DNA of 64,000 bases from Halomicrobium sp. LC1Hm (GTDB taxonomy: Archaea; Halobacteriota; Halobacteria; Halobacteriales; Haloarculaceae). This document shows, one piece after another, positions 34,079-44,003 of the stretch (position 1 is the first letter of the stretch; each line of letters begins with the position of its first letter). Made by a program: the position numbers and the translations under genes. A model generated the notes under the pieces. That model worked only from the letters and a program-made list of their open reading frames with translations, ran no database searches and had not been told where the DNA came from. The stretch spans positions 2,728,001 to 2,792,000 of the forward strand of contig NZ_CP044129.1 in the NCBI RefSeq assembly GCF_009617995.1, written 5' to 3'.

Positions 34079-34162
34079 GCTATAGTAACAATTGAAACGA
34101 CACACCGATCGCACTGCTGTCCTGCGATCGGGTGTGCATTGATTTTCAATGGCTACTATAGC
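34079..34162. mobile_element. 84-bp MITE with terminal inverted repeats
   Basis: The ends GCTATAGTAACAATTGAAA and its imperfect complement (ending ACTATAGC) are inverted over about 35 bases each side, including CACACCGATCGCA and TGCGATCGGGTGTG near the centre. There is no reading frame. The size and ends look like a nonautonomous derivative of a haloarchaeal IS5-like element; the parent assignment is inference. No clear target duplication is visible. Confidence 0.75.
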
Positions 34163-34230
34163 GAACTCCCGCCTACCCTTCTGTTTCGGTCGGTGCAGCG
34201 GGCTCGCACAGAATGTCTCAGCAATCTCTT

Positions 34231-34315
34231 TCAGTCGTCGTCCCCGACCTCGGCGTCGACCTGCGAGCGGCGTTCGGTCGCGCGCCGGACGAACTCCTCG
34301 GGGAGTTCGTCGATC
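34231..34315 (-). pseudogene. orphan copy of the last 28 codons of the ABC exporter gene
   Basis: 85 bases matching 35165-35249 at 81 positions, including the stop codon. Read as protein it encodes the same C-terminus (TERRSQVDAEVGDDD). All four differences are synonymous third-base changes (GTG/GTC, GAT/GAC, GCG/GCC, GAA/GAG). The rest of the gene is absent. It lies behind membrane-protein copy 1, in the same arrangement that the intact exporter end has to copy 2. Confidence 0.85.
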
Positions 34316-34503
34316 GACACCGGAAGATACAGTAGCTACTTTGTACACCCAAATCTAACCGGTATTTGTATACTCAATATATTTTAATATCTAAAATATA
34401 ATGGACGAATAACTTATGTCACTCGATGATAGAATTCGACCATGCAGACACCGGACGGCAACTCTTTACGATCACGTCTCTGGCCAGGAACACCTGTAAT
34501 ACG

Positions 34504-34884
34504 ATGAACGACCGCACCAGCAAGGCGGTGGCGTTCCTCGCCGTTGGCGGCACCATGTCGTTTATGCAGGTCCTTCCCGTGCTCGGATCTGTTGCGGACG
34601 CACCGGCGGTCGCGTGGCTGCCGGAGTTGACCATCGGCCTGGTGTGGGGAGTGTGCGGTGTCGTCGCCGCCCTGACTGCACTGACCGGTGCAGGGATCGA
34701 CCGTCGTGACGACGGTTCGTTACCGTGGTACACCTGGGGTTTCGCCGGCCTGCTGGTCGCGACGCTGGTCCTCGGCCTCGCGTTCGGCTATCTGACGAGG
34801 GATTGGGCGCGATTTAGGGCCGAGTTGGTTGGGCCGATCGTTGGCCTCGTCGTGATTGCGTACTTCGTTCTCCGACGTCGTTGA
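34504..34884 (+). CDS. small four-helix membrane protein, copy 2
   Basis: 126 residues from the ATG in MNDRTSKAVAFLAVGG, four hydrophobic segments and a basic C-terminus (VLRRR). It is the paralog of 33695-34069. The longer frame starting at 34426 is rejected because it adds unaligned polar sequence. It converges with the ABC exporter gene. Function unknown. Confidence 0.7.
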   Translation: MNDRTSKAVAFLAVGGTMSFMQVLPVLGSVADAPAVAWLPELTIGLVWGVCGVVAALTALTGAGIDRRDDGSLPWYTWGFAGLLVATLVLGLAFGYLTRDWARFRAELVGPIVGLVVIAYFVLRRR

Positions 34885-35038
34885 TCTCGGAGGGAACGAA
34901 CTGCCGGCCACTCTCTCTATCTCGGTCGGGACAGGTCGACCGCCGCGACGGCGAAGCCACCTCGGCAAGTGTTTTCTAGCAGGGTATCTCTCTTGACCGA
35001 ACTGTTACGAACATCTCGCCCGGTGAGAGATGTCAGCG

Positions 35039-35092
35039 CTCGCCGGCTCTGGTTTTGACGCCCGACAAGCGGGCGTCAGGTGCGCCGGCGAG
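35039..35092. repeat. nested hairpin 1 downstream of the ABC exporter gene
   Basis: Outer stem CTCGCCGGC/GCCGGCGAG (9 of 9) and inner stem TGACGCCCG/CGGGCGTCA (9 of 9) with loop ACAAG. On the minus strand it follows the words GACGATTGA, a near copy of the exporter gene's stop context, so it appears to be a tandem copy of hairpin 2. It may act as a terminator or RNA stabiliser. Confidence 0.7.
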
Positions 35093-35110
35093 ATCCGTCA
35101 ATCGTCGTCC

Positions 35111-35162
35111 TCCTCGGCTTTGGCTTCGACGCTCGATAAACGAGCGTCGGGTGCGCCGAAGA
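35111..35162. repeat. nested hairpin 2 downstream of the ABC exporter gene
   Basis: Inner stem CGACGCTCG/CGAGCGTCG (9 of 9, loop ATAAA) inside an outer stem of about seven pairs. The two hairpins share layout and spacer words but differ in stem sequence with pairing kept, so structure rather than sequence is conserved. It begins three bases after the exporter stop. Confidence 0.7.
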
Positions 35163-35164
35163 GA

Positions 35165-37114
<1,950 letters not shown>

Positions 37115-37181
37115 GCACGCTTGTGAATGGGTCGGTCACCTAAAGCCCGTCGTCTCCGTGAGAACAGCACACACGGAGGAG

Positions 37182-38162
37182 CTACGACGCGGTGACGTTC
37201 GGGAGTCGCAGTCGGTCGCCGACGGAGACGCCGGTCTCGTTGGTCCAGCCGCGGTTGACCTCCAGCACGTACTTCCCGGTACCGGGATACCGGCGCTCGT
37301 ACTCGCCGTCGGGGACCGGCGCGTGGTGAATCCGGGTGACCGTGCCGTTGGGCGCGACGTAGACGATGTCCAGCGGGAACGACATCTCTCGCATCACGAA
37401 GGCGTGTTCGCCGGTTTCGGGAAAGACGAACAGCATGCCCTCGTCCCACGCCAGCGAGTCGGTGTCGCTCAGCCCGGTGATGCGTTCGCTGTCGTTGTCC
37501 GCGATCGCCACGGAGACGGTTCCCAGCGGCGTACACGTCTCGTCCAGTGCCGTCACGGTCGCGTTCGTCGGCGACGGCGTCCCCGTCGGCCCCGCGTCAC
37601 AGGACGGAGTCGATGTGGTCTGTCGGTCTGGGCCGCTCTCGTCGCCGGTCCCCGCAGGATCGGTCGTCTCGCCGGGAATCTGTACCCGGTCGCCGACGCG
37701 GACGCCGGTCTCGTTGGTCCAGCCGCGATTGACCTCCAGGACGTACTTGCCCTCGCCGCTGTACTCCCGGAGGTCGCTCTCGCTGGCTCCGTCGGCCGGC
37801 GTGGGCGCGTGGTGAATCCGCGTGATCGTCCCGTTCTCGGCGACGAAGACGATGTCCAGCGGGAACGACATCGCGCGCATCACGTAGCCGTGGCGCTCCT
37901 GTCGGTCGTGGACGAACACCATCCCCTCGTCGGCAGCCAGCGACTCGGTCCGGCTGAGCCCGACGAGTCGCTGCTGCCACGTGTCGGCGATGCGGGCGTC
38001 GACCGCGCCGAGTTCCGTCCCGTCCTCGTCGACGACCGTCACCGTCGTCCGCTCGTAGCTCCCCGGATCGACGAACTGGAGCCAGACGCCCGACCAGACG
38101 ACGAGCGCTCCGACGACGAGGAGGGCGATAACACCCCCGACGACCGCTGTCGACCGCTCCAT
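37182..38162 (-). CDS. membrane-anchored protein with two DUF192 domains
   Basis: 326 residues. One N-terminal membrane segment (about 5-28) is followed by two copies of the DUF192 domain (about 38-155 and 210-320). Each has the landmarks RLVGLS/RITGLS, DEGMLFVF-type, MREMSFPLDIVYVA and VLEVNRGWTNETGV. The Gly/Ser/Thr/Pro-rich linker between them contains two Cys. The domains face outside. A single DUF192 domain of about 120 residues is the usual form, so this is an internal duplication. DUF192 has no settled function. Confidence 0.88.
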   Translation of the reverse strand: MERSTAVVGGVIALLVVGALVVWSGVWLQFVDPGSYERTTVTVVDEDGTELGAVDARIADTWQQRLVGLSRTESLAADEGMVFVHDRQERHGYVMRAMSFPLDIVFVAENGTITRIHHAPTPADGASESDLREYSGEGKYVLEVNRGWTNETGVRVGDRVQIPGETTDPAGTGDESGPDRQTTSTPSCDAGPTGTPSPTNATVTALDETCTPLGTVSVAIADNDSERITGLSDTDSLAWDEGMLFVFPETGEHAFVMREMSFPLDIVYVAPNGTVTRIHHAPVPDGEYERRYPGTGKYVLEVNRGWTNETGVSVGDRLRLPNVTAS

Positions 38163-38248
38163 GCTCGACCCCTGGGGTGTGATCGGGGTAACGCTGTCGC
38201 CTCCAGAGAGAAAGGGTTATTTCCCCGCATCGTTTCTCTGCCGGTGTC

Positions 38249-38321
38249 GGGCCCGTGGTCTAGTGGTTATGACGCTTCCCTTACAAGGAAGAGGCCGGTG
38301 GTTCAAATCCGCCCGGGCCCA
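38249..38321 (+). tRNA. tRNA-Val (anticodon TAC)
   Basis: 73 bases: acceptor GGGCCCG/CGGGCCC with A discriminator, anticodon stem CTTCC/GGAAG with loop CTTACAA, and T-arm with GGTTCAAATCC. The anticodon TAC reads GTA and GTG codons. CCA is not encoded. Two T-arm hairpins of identical length follow. Confidence 0.96.
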
Positions 38322-38370
38322 TTCTGCTGCGACGAGTGGACACGAGGAGCGGAGCAATCACGCCGGGAGA

Positions 38371-38422
38371 GGATTTGAGCCTTGCGAGACGAACAGCGTG
38401 AGTCTCGCTCCGGTTCAAATCC
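38371..38422 (+). repeat. tRNA-Val T-arm hairpin, copy 1
   Basis: 52 bases. GGATTTGAGCC (38371-38381) pairs with GGTTCAAATCC (38412-38422), which is T-arm sequence. Inside is a perfect 7-bp stem GCGAGAC/GTCTCGC with an 11-base loop. The right arm continues as an exact 33-base copy of the tRNA 3' end plus 11 flanking bases (38412-38444 equals 38300-38332). Confidence 0.8.
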
Positions 38423-38472
38423 GCCCGGGCCCATTCTGCTGCGAACGACAGTGAGCAGCGAATGGCACGCGC

Positions 38473-38524
38473 GGATTTGCACCCTGGAAGACGAGCGAAG
38501 CGAGTCTTCCTCCGGTTCAAATCC
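38473..38524 (+). repeat. tRNA-Val T-arm hairpin, copy 2
   Basis: 52 bases, exactly the length of copy 1 and 102 bases further on. The outer arms are GGATTTGCACC and GGTTCAAATCC. The inner stem is GGAAGAC/GTCTTCC with loop GAGCGAAGCGA. The inner-stem sequence differs from copy 1 but pairing is perfect. Confidence 0.8.
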
Positions 38525-38576
38525 GCCGGGAGCGCACGGCACAAAGCGCCGCGAACGCCCGGTCACGATCCGTCGC

Positions 38577-38744
38577 TCACATCGCACCGGCGACGCCGCT
38601 GCCGATCGCGGCCCCACACTCGCCGCAGGCGACGAGGTAGAACCGCTTGGAGGCGGTGAAAAAGCCCGTCGTCGAGTCCATGTCGACGAACTCCACGTCG
38701 TCTTGCTGGTCGAGCGTCGCCTCGCACTCGGGACAGTGGGCCAT
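38577..38744 (-). CDS. small two-CxxC zinc-ribbon protein, copy 2
   Basis: 55 residues: MAHCPECEATLDQQDDVEF, then STTGFFTASKRFYLVACGECGAAIGSGVAG. Two CxxC pairs separated by about 35 residues predict one zinc site. It is a tandem paralog of the gene just upstream and starts within that gene's stop codon (TGATG), so both come from one transcript. Small zinc-ribbon proteins of this kind are common in haloarchaea and mostly of unknown role. Confidence 0.8.
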   Translation of the reverse strand: MAHCPECEATLDQQDDVEFVDMDSTTGFFTASKRFYLVACGECGAAIGSGVAGAM

Positions 38745-38929
38745 CAGACCGCACCTCCGTTCGACTTCGCACCGGCGACGCCGCTGCCGATCGTCAGGCC
38801 GCAGGCGGCACAGTTGGCCGTGTAGAACCGCTTTGAGGCTTTGATGAAGCCAGTCGTGGCGTCGGTCTCGGCGAACTCGATGTCGTCGGCCGTTTCGAGG
38901 GTCGTCTGACATTCAGGGCAGTGTACCAT
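38744..38929 (-). CDS. small two-CxxC zinc-ribbon protein, copy 1
   Basis: 61 residues: MVHCPECQTTLETADDIEF, then ATTGFIKASKRFYTANCAACGLTIGSGVAG. It has the same zinc-ribbon plan as its downstream neighbour, with the conserved central TTGFxxASKRFY segment between the Cys pairs. The conserved hydrophobic and basic centre suggests a nucleic-acid or protein contact. The pair arose by tandem duplication. Confidence 0.8.
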   Translation of the reverse strand: MVHCPECQTTLETADDIEFAETDATTGFIKASKRFYTANCAACGLTIGSGVAGAKSNGGAV

Positions 38930-38971
38930 GCGGCCGGGCCTGCGCCGGCCTGCGGTAAATGCTTCGTGGTG

Positions 38972-39051
38972 ATACTACCGGCTGTAAATCTGTGAACGAT
39001 TTCGCCATCCCGGGGTGGCGAAGATCTTCACGAAGTTACAGCCGTCAGTAT
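38972..39051 (+). repeat. 80-bp palindromic repeat, copy A
   Basis: Ends ATACTACCGGCTGTAA and TTACAGCCGTCAGTAT are inverted. The centre is the palindrome TTCGCCATCCCGGGGTGGCGAA. It lies between the zinc-ribbon gene pair and the BNR-repeat gene, in the 168-base gap that separates them. Confidence 0.85.
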
Positions 39052-39097
39052 GAGTGTCACCCCGAGACGTTTGTCCCGCGAAGTCGTAGGGTGCCAC

Positions 39098-40060
39098 ATG
39101 CCCACCTGCTACGCCGCGCTGGACGACCGTCTGCTGGTGATCGAGGACGACGACTGGATGGCCCGGGAGCGACCCGTGGCGGACTCACTGGAGTGTGTCG
39201 CCGCCACGCCGGAGCGTCCCGGGCGGGTCTTCGTCGGGACCGTCGACGCGGGCCTCCAGTACAGCACCGACGGCGGTGACAGTTGGACCACTGGACTGGA
39301 CACCGACGACCGTGTGACCGCCGTGACGGTCAGTCCGCACGATCCCGACGTGATCTGGGCCGGGACCGAGCCCTCGCGGGTGTATCGATCGACCGACGGC
39401 GGCGACTCCTGGAGCGAGCGGCCCGGGTTGCAGGACCTCCCCTCGGCGTCGCGGTGGTCGTTCCCGCCGCGGCCGGACACCCACCACGTGCGCTGGATCG
39501 CCGTCGATCCGACCGATCCCGACCGTCTGTCCGTCGCAATCGAGGCGGGCGCGCTCGTCCGGACGGACGACGCGGGCGAGCACTGGGAGGATCACCCGGA
39601 CGGAGCGCGGCGAGACAACCACACGCTGGGCACCCACCCCGACGCGCCCGAACGCGTCTACACGGCGGCCGGCGACGGCTACGCCGAGTCGCGAGACCGC
39701 GGCGACACGTGGTCGTTCCCCCAGTCGGGACTCGATCACCGCTACGTCTGGGGACTGGCAGTCGGCGCGGACCCAGACGATGTCGTCGTGTCGGCGGCCA
39801 CCGGTGCCCGTGATGCACACAGCACGGAAGGCGAGTCCTACGTCTATCGGCGGACCGAGGACGGCTGGGAGCGGGCGATGTCGGGACTACCGGGCCCCGA
39901 CGGGCTCGCGCGGGCGGTGCTGGCCGCCCACGACGGACGGTTCTACGCGCTGACGAACCACGGGCTGTTCGCGAGCGAGGACGGGACGGCGTGGTCGGCG
40001 CTGGATCTGGCCTGGCCCGACGAGTATCGCCAGCTTCCCCGCGGACTGGCGGTCGTCTGA
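39098..40060 (+). CDS. BNR/sialidase-type beta-propeller protein
   Basis: 320 residues from the ATG in MPTCYAALDD. Several Asp-box repeats are visible: YSTDGGDSW (about 67-75), YRSTDGGDSW (about 105-114), RTDDAGEHW and ESRDRGDTW, later degenerating to ASEDGTAW. Each marks a blade of a six- or seven-blade propeller like those of sialidases and the Ycf48/VPS10 group. No signal peptide is present, so it is cytoplasmic. No catalytic residues for sialidase are recognisable; it is more likely a binding scaffold. Confidence 0.85.
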   Translation: MPTCYAALDDRLLVIEDDDWMARERPVADSLECVAATPERPGRVFVGTVDAGLQYSTDGGDSWTTGLDTDDRVTAVTVSPHDPDVIWAGTEPSRVYRSTDGGDSWSERPGLQDLPSASRWSFPPRPDTHHVRWIAVDPTDPDRLSVAIEAGALVRTDDAGEHWEDHPDGARRDNHTLGTHPDAPERVYTAAGDGYAESRDRGDTWSFPQSGLDHRYVWGLAVGADPDDVVVSAATGARDAHSTEGESYVYRRTEDGWERAMSGLPGPDGLARAVLAAHDGRFYALTNHGLFASEDGTAWSALDLAWPDEYRQLPRGLAVV

Positions 40061-40127
40061 CCGCGAGCGCGGTCGACGGTGAGACGAGGGTCACCACTAT
40101 GTATTTGCCATTTGACGATCAGAATGT

Positions 40128-40772
40128 ATGCCAGAAGAGACCATCCACGAGTCCAGCGAGACGCGCAGTCGAAACGGTATCGCGTCGTACTTCCGGCGGC
40201 TCGCCCGCAGGTTCGCCAGGGGCGAGCCCGCACCGGCCGACGAGGAACAGACGGTGACGGTGTCGGCACCGCCGGAGGCCGACCTGGAGACCGAAGTCGA
40301 GCGGGAAGGCGAGCGACTGAGCCTCGAAATCGAGGTCGGCTGGGCCGAAGAAGCGGGGGCCGTCGACACCGACGCGGCCGCGAGCAAGGCGACGTTCGAG
40401 TTGTACGAGGACAGCGCCGAAGAGTGGCGCTGGCGGCTCGTCCACGACGACGGCAACGTCATCGCAGACGGGGGCGAGGGATACTCGTCGGCCCAGAAGG
40501 CAGAGCAGGGGTTAGAGAGCGTCCGCTCGAACGCACCGGGCGCGAACGTGATCGACCAGTCGAAAGACGAGGAGAGCCAGGACGGCGGGAGCGACGCGAC
40601 CTTCGAGCTGTTCGAGGACAGCGCCGGCCAGTGGCGCTGGCGGCTCGTCCACGACAACGGGAACATCATCGCCGACGGCGGTCAGGGATACGCCTCGAAG
40701 CAGAAGGCAAAGCAGGGACTCCACAGCGTCAAGCAAAACGTCCGGGGTGCAGAGATCGAGCGCGAAGAGTAG
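40128..40772 (+). CDS. protein with two DUF1508/YegP-like repeats
   Basis: 214 residues. After an N-terminal region of about 85 residues come two copies of the YegP-type module: ATFELYEDSAEEWRWRLVHDDGN and ATFELFEDSAGQWRWRLVHDNGN, each ending with a helix (YSSAQKAEQGLESVRSN, YASKQKAKQGLHSVKQN). Single modules in bacteria form small beta-sandwich homodimers; two in one chain make an internal dimer. The first 85 residues are basic at the start, then acidic. Function unknown. Confidence 0.85.
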   Translation: MPEETIHESSETRSRNGIASYFRRLARRFARGEPAPADEEQTVTVSAPPEADLETEVEREGERLSLEIEVGWAEEAGAVDTDAAASKATFELYEDSAEEWRWRLVHDDGNVIADGGEGYSSAQKAEQGLESVRSNAPGANVIDQSKDEESQDGGSDATFELFEDSAGQWRWRLVHDNGNIIADGGQGYASKQKAKQGLHSVKQNVRGAEIEREE

Positions 40773-40779
40773 GGCGGTG

Positions 40780-42240
40780 TCAGAACGGGAGTCGCCGCCG
40801 GAGCCAGCCGACGAGTCGCTTGCGCCGCAGGATGGCTTCGCCGCCGCCCCAGCTCACTGCGAGCAGGCCCGCGCCGACGAGAAACGCGGCGTCCCACGAG
40901 GAGAGCCAGACCGGACGGAACCACGGCATGTAGTGGCCCCACAGCTGTGCGAGGGCGTTCGCGGGACCGGACAGCAGCGTCCCCGAGAACGTCGCCTGGA
41001 GTCGAGCCGGGAAGTCGAGGTTGTCGCCGGTCCCGGGACGCAGGCCCGCGCTGCCGGAGAGTTCGTAGCTGCCGGTGGCGTTTTGCTGGCGGATCGTCGG
41101 GCCGTTGGACTCGTCGCCGGTCCCCAGTCGCTCGGCGTCGTACGGTCCCCAAGTGGCGTAGTACTCCCAGACGATCTCGCCGGTCGGCGTGACCTCGATC
41201 ACGCGGTGGTTGAGGCTGTCGACGATCAGCGTGTTGCCGTTCGGGAGTCGGTCGGCGTCTCGTGGCCACTTGAGCGAGTTCGTTCCGACCTCCCAGGTCC
41301 GTTCCCACGAGCCGTTCAGGTGGGCGTACTCGACGACGCGGTCGTTGCCGCTGTCGGCGACCAGCATCGTCGGCGTCCCGTTCTCGCCGACGAGGTAGTC
41401 GGGGTTGTGCTGTTCGTTGAGCACCGAGTAGTCGTCGTCACGACCCAGTCGCTGGACGATCTCGCCGGACCGTCGGTCGACGACGATCGCCTGATCGAAG
41501 TTGCGCGGCGACAGGAGCAAGCGATGCTCGCCGACCTGGTCCACGTCGTTGAGGTGGCTCCAGTCGGCGTTCATACCGCCGTCGGTGTCGTTGTCGAAGT
41601 GTTCGCGCAGCCGCCAGCGCCAGGTGATCTCGTCGGTCGTCAGGTTGTAGACCACCACTTCGTCGTTGCTGACCTCGCTGGTCTCGTTCCAGGCCCGCAT
41701 GTGGCCGATCACGAGTTCGTCCTCGCTGAGCATGTCGGCGTCGTGCGTGTCTTCGAAGGGGAAGCGCCGTTCCCAGACGCGCTCTCTGGTCTCGGGATTT
41801 AGCTCGTAGATCAGCGTCTCGCCGCTGCGGGGCGAGACGACGAGCAGGTTCCCATTGTCGAGGGGATCGACGTCGAAGAACCAGGCACCGGACCCCTGTC
41901 GGCTCTGGTAGGTCCAGTCCGTGTTCGCGCGCTCGTCGGCCGCGATCAGTCGAGCGGGCTTCTTGTCGTTGACCGAGCCCTCGAAGGTGTACCCCTGGAC
42001 GCTGACGATCGTCGTGTTGTCGGCCGGCTGGGTCACCGTCCCGCGCTGGAGGGAGGTGTCCTCGGCCGACGTGGAGGTCGCTACGTTGACCGCGACGACC
42101 GCGAGCAACACACAGATCGTCGCGAGCAGGGCGAACCGGAGCCAGTCGGTGGCGGTAGCGTTCGCACGCGCCCGTGCGACGCGATCGGTCAGTCCTGTCC
42201 CGATCCGTCGACAGGAGGCGAGCAGGCCGTCGGAGAACAC
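40780..42240 (-). CDS. arylsulfotransferase-like beta-propeller membrane protein (larger paralog)
   Basis: 486 residues from a GTG start. Membrane segments lie near residues 35-55 and 445-465, with the propeller between them. Landmarks parallel the 26362 protein: HLNDVDQVGEHRLLLSPRN, LNEQHNPDYLVGENGTPTMLVADSGNDRVVEY and KWPRDADRLPNGNTLIVDSLNHRVIEV. The repeated GNTL(I/V)xDxLNxR(V/I) motif marks blades. Several NxT/NxS sites make external glycosylation possible. The reaction of haloarchaeal members is not established. Confidence 0.8.
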   Translation of the reverse strand: MFSDGLLASCRRIGTGLTDRVARARANATATDWLRFALLATICVLLAVVAVNVATSTSAEDTSLQRGTVTQPADNTTIVSVQGYTFEGSVNDKKPARLIAADERANTDWTYQSRQGSGAWFFDVDPLDNGNLLVVSPRSGETLIYELNPETRERVWERRFPFEDTHDADMLSEDELVIGHMRAWNETSEVSNDEVVVYNLTTDEITWRWRLREHFDNDTDGGMNADWSHLNDVDQVGEHRLLLSPRNFDQAIVVDRRSGEIVQRLGRDDDYSVLNEQHNPDYLVGENGTPTMLVADSGNDRVVEYAHLNGSWERTWEVGTNSLKWPRDADRLPNGNTLIVDSLNHRVIEVTPTGEIVWEYYATWGPYDAERLGTGDESNGPTIRQQNATGSYELSGSAGLRPGTGDNLDFPARLQATFSGTLLSGPANALAQLWGHYMPWFRPVWLSSWDAAFLVGAGLLAVSWGGGEAILRRKRLVGWLRRRLPF

Positions 42241-42312
42241 GGGTGCGACTACTCCGACGGCACGTCTATACTTTTCGACTCCTCCGGCCCTCGCGGTCGT
42301 TGCGGGCGGCGA

Positions 42313-43044
42313 TCAGGACAGGAAGCGCTCGGCCGCGTGGTCGAGTTCGCCGACGGGGTCGTCCTGTGATCCGTTCTCGTAGATGCGCCACTCGATGCCG
42401 GCGCGTTCGGCGGCGTCGAAGACGGCGTCGTAGTCCACGTCACCCGTGCCGAAGGCGGCGTGTGCCGGTTCCGCGGCGTCGACGTGCGTGTCCGTGCAGT
42501 GCAGCAGGTCGATCCGGTCGGCGTGGCTGTCGATCACCGCGGCCGCGTCGACGCCGGCGTAGGTCGCCAGCCCGACGTCGAGTTCGAAGGCGACGCTGTC
42601 GGTCGCCTCGACGAGCACGTCGAAGGCCGTCCGACCGTCGAGATCGGCGAACTCGGCGTCGTGGTTGTGATACAGGAGCGGGTAGTCGTGGTCCGCGAGC
42701 CGGTCGGCGAGCCCGTCGAGGCGGCGGGCCGTCTCGCGGACGCGCTCGACGGTGCCGAACGACTCGCTGTCGAGATAGGGGACCACGAGCCGTTCGGTCC
42801 GGAGCGAGCGGTACTGCTCGACCGTCGCCGCCAGATCGTCTTCGAGGGCGTCGACGGGGACGTGTGCTGCCGGCACCGCGAGGCCGGTCTCGTCGAGCGC
42901 CGTCCGGACGGCCTCGGAATCTGCCTCGGGGACGCGGTAGGCGTACTCGACGCCGTCGAAGCCGGCCCCGGCGACGTGATCGAGGAGTTCGGGGACGGAA
43001 CAGTCCATGTCTCGGAGCGTGTACAGCTGGATGGCACTGGCCAT
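42313..43044 (-). CDS. sugar-phosphate isomerase/epimerase (AP endonuclease 2-like TIM barrel)
   Basis: 243 residues. The fold's landmarks are QLYTLRDMDCSVPELLDHVAGAGFDGVEYAY at the start, then YHNHDAEF (metal His), FELDVGLATYAG (metal Glu and Asp), DLLHCTDTH and GIEWRIYENGSQDDP near the end. These give the divalent-metal site of xylose-isomerase-like barrels, IolE/Hyi-like. The sugar substrate is not predictable. No sugar kinase or dehydrogenase lies beside it. Confidence 0.87.
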   Translation of the reverse strand: MASAIQLYTLRDMDCSVPELLDHVAGAGFDGVEYAYRVPEADSEAVRTALDETGLAVPAAHVPVDALEDDLAATVEQYRSLRTERLVVPYLDSESFGTVERVRETARRLDGLADRLADHDYPLLYHNHDAEFADLDGRTAFDVLVEATDSVAFELDVGLATYAGVDAAAVIDSHADRIDLLHCTDTHVDAAEPAHAAFGTGDVDYDAVFDAAERAGIEWRIYENGSQDDPVGELDHAAERFLS

Positions 43045-43112
43045 TGACAGAGAGGAGAGGGGGGATCGCCTTCAGCGTTGGTCTACGTGTCACGCGAGCG
43101 ACGGACGGGGCG

Positions 43113-44003
43113 TCACTCGGCGGGCGTCGCCGGGTCGCGGCGCGTCTCGACGATTTCGAGGTCGCCGTCGACGACGACGGCGAGCCGGTCGCCGTCGCGA
43201 GTCACGTCGACGCGGAGCCGCCAAGGATCGTCGTCGACGACAGTGACCGGGTGGTCGTCGACACACCAGTCGAGTCGCCAGTAGGGCGTCTGCGCGAGGT
43301 CGACGCCGTGGTCCTCGTAGAAGCTCACGACGGGCGACTGGTCGAGGAGTCCCAGCCCGACGGCCGAACAGAGTTCGTGAGCACACTGCCGGCAGCGGTG
43401 GGTCGCCCGCACCGAGACGCCCAGACAGCAGTCCTCGCCGCGTCCGATCGTCGTCGCCATCCGGCCGTTACACTCCGGACAGACGCCGTCCTTGGCGAGA
43501 CAGTGGAGGTGGCGCACGCGCTGGTCGAACGCCGACAGGATCTCCGCGTCGGTCCGATCGTGGAGTCCTCCCGGCGGGAACGGATACTCGCCGTGGCCGT
43601 GCCCACACGCCGGGCAGGTGATCGACAGCTGCTCGTCGACGTAGTGGGCCGAGAGGGTCGCGCCACAGCGGACGCACGGATCGTCGATCTCGATCTCGCG
43701 TTCCGGATGCTGGGTGAACGAGCCGGCGAAGATGGCCTGGACGATCCGCTCGCCCGCGGTCCGAAGCTCGTACCCGTCGTCGGTCTTGCGGACGAACTGG
43801 TCGGTCAGCTTCCCGAGGTGGTAGTTGAACTGCGCGCTGTCGGTCATCCCGACTTCCGCCCGGATCTCGGAGAAGGCGGCCGGCTCGTCGAGTCGCCACA
43901 GCGCTTCGAGGATCGAGAGGCGCGTCTCCTCGCCGACGATCGCGAAGGCGTCGGCCGGCGCGAGACAGTCCTCACAGTCCTGGAGGTCGTCTGCCCTGCT
44001 CAT
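43113..44003 (-). CDS. ArsR-type winged-helix regulator with zinc-ribbon C-terminal domain
   Basis: 296 residues from the ATG in MSRADDLQDCEDC. The winged helix covers about 18-85 (AIVGEETRLSILEALWRL, SAQFNYHLGKLTDQFV, DGYELRTAGERIV). It is followed by a Cys-rich region: CVRCGATL, CPACGHGHGEY, CPECNGRM, CCLGVSV and CRQCAHELC, enough for two zinc sites. This arrangement is frequent among haloarchaeal regulators. The C-terminal third may bind a ligand or membrane signal. No operator is identifiable. Confidence 0.85.
   Translation of the reverse strand: MSRADDLQDCEDCLAPADAFAIVGEETRLSILEALWRLDEPAAFSEIRAEVGMTDSAQFNYHLGKLTDQFVRKTDDGYELRTAGERIVQAIFAGSFTQHPEREIEIDDPCVRCGATLSAHYVDEQLSITCPACGHGHGEYPFPPGGLHDRTDAEILSAFDQRVRHLHCLAKDGVCPECNGRMATTIGRGEDCCLGVSVRATHRCRQCAHELCSAVGLGLLDQSPVVSFYEDHGVDLAQTPYWRLDWCVDDHPVTVVDDDPWRLRVDVTRDGDRLAVVVDGDLEIVETRRDPATPAE

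Noticed and set aside
38281-38617. Similar GPGGFEP-type open frames after tRNA-Val
   Set aside because: Antisense of the T-arm hairpins; no independent protein features.
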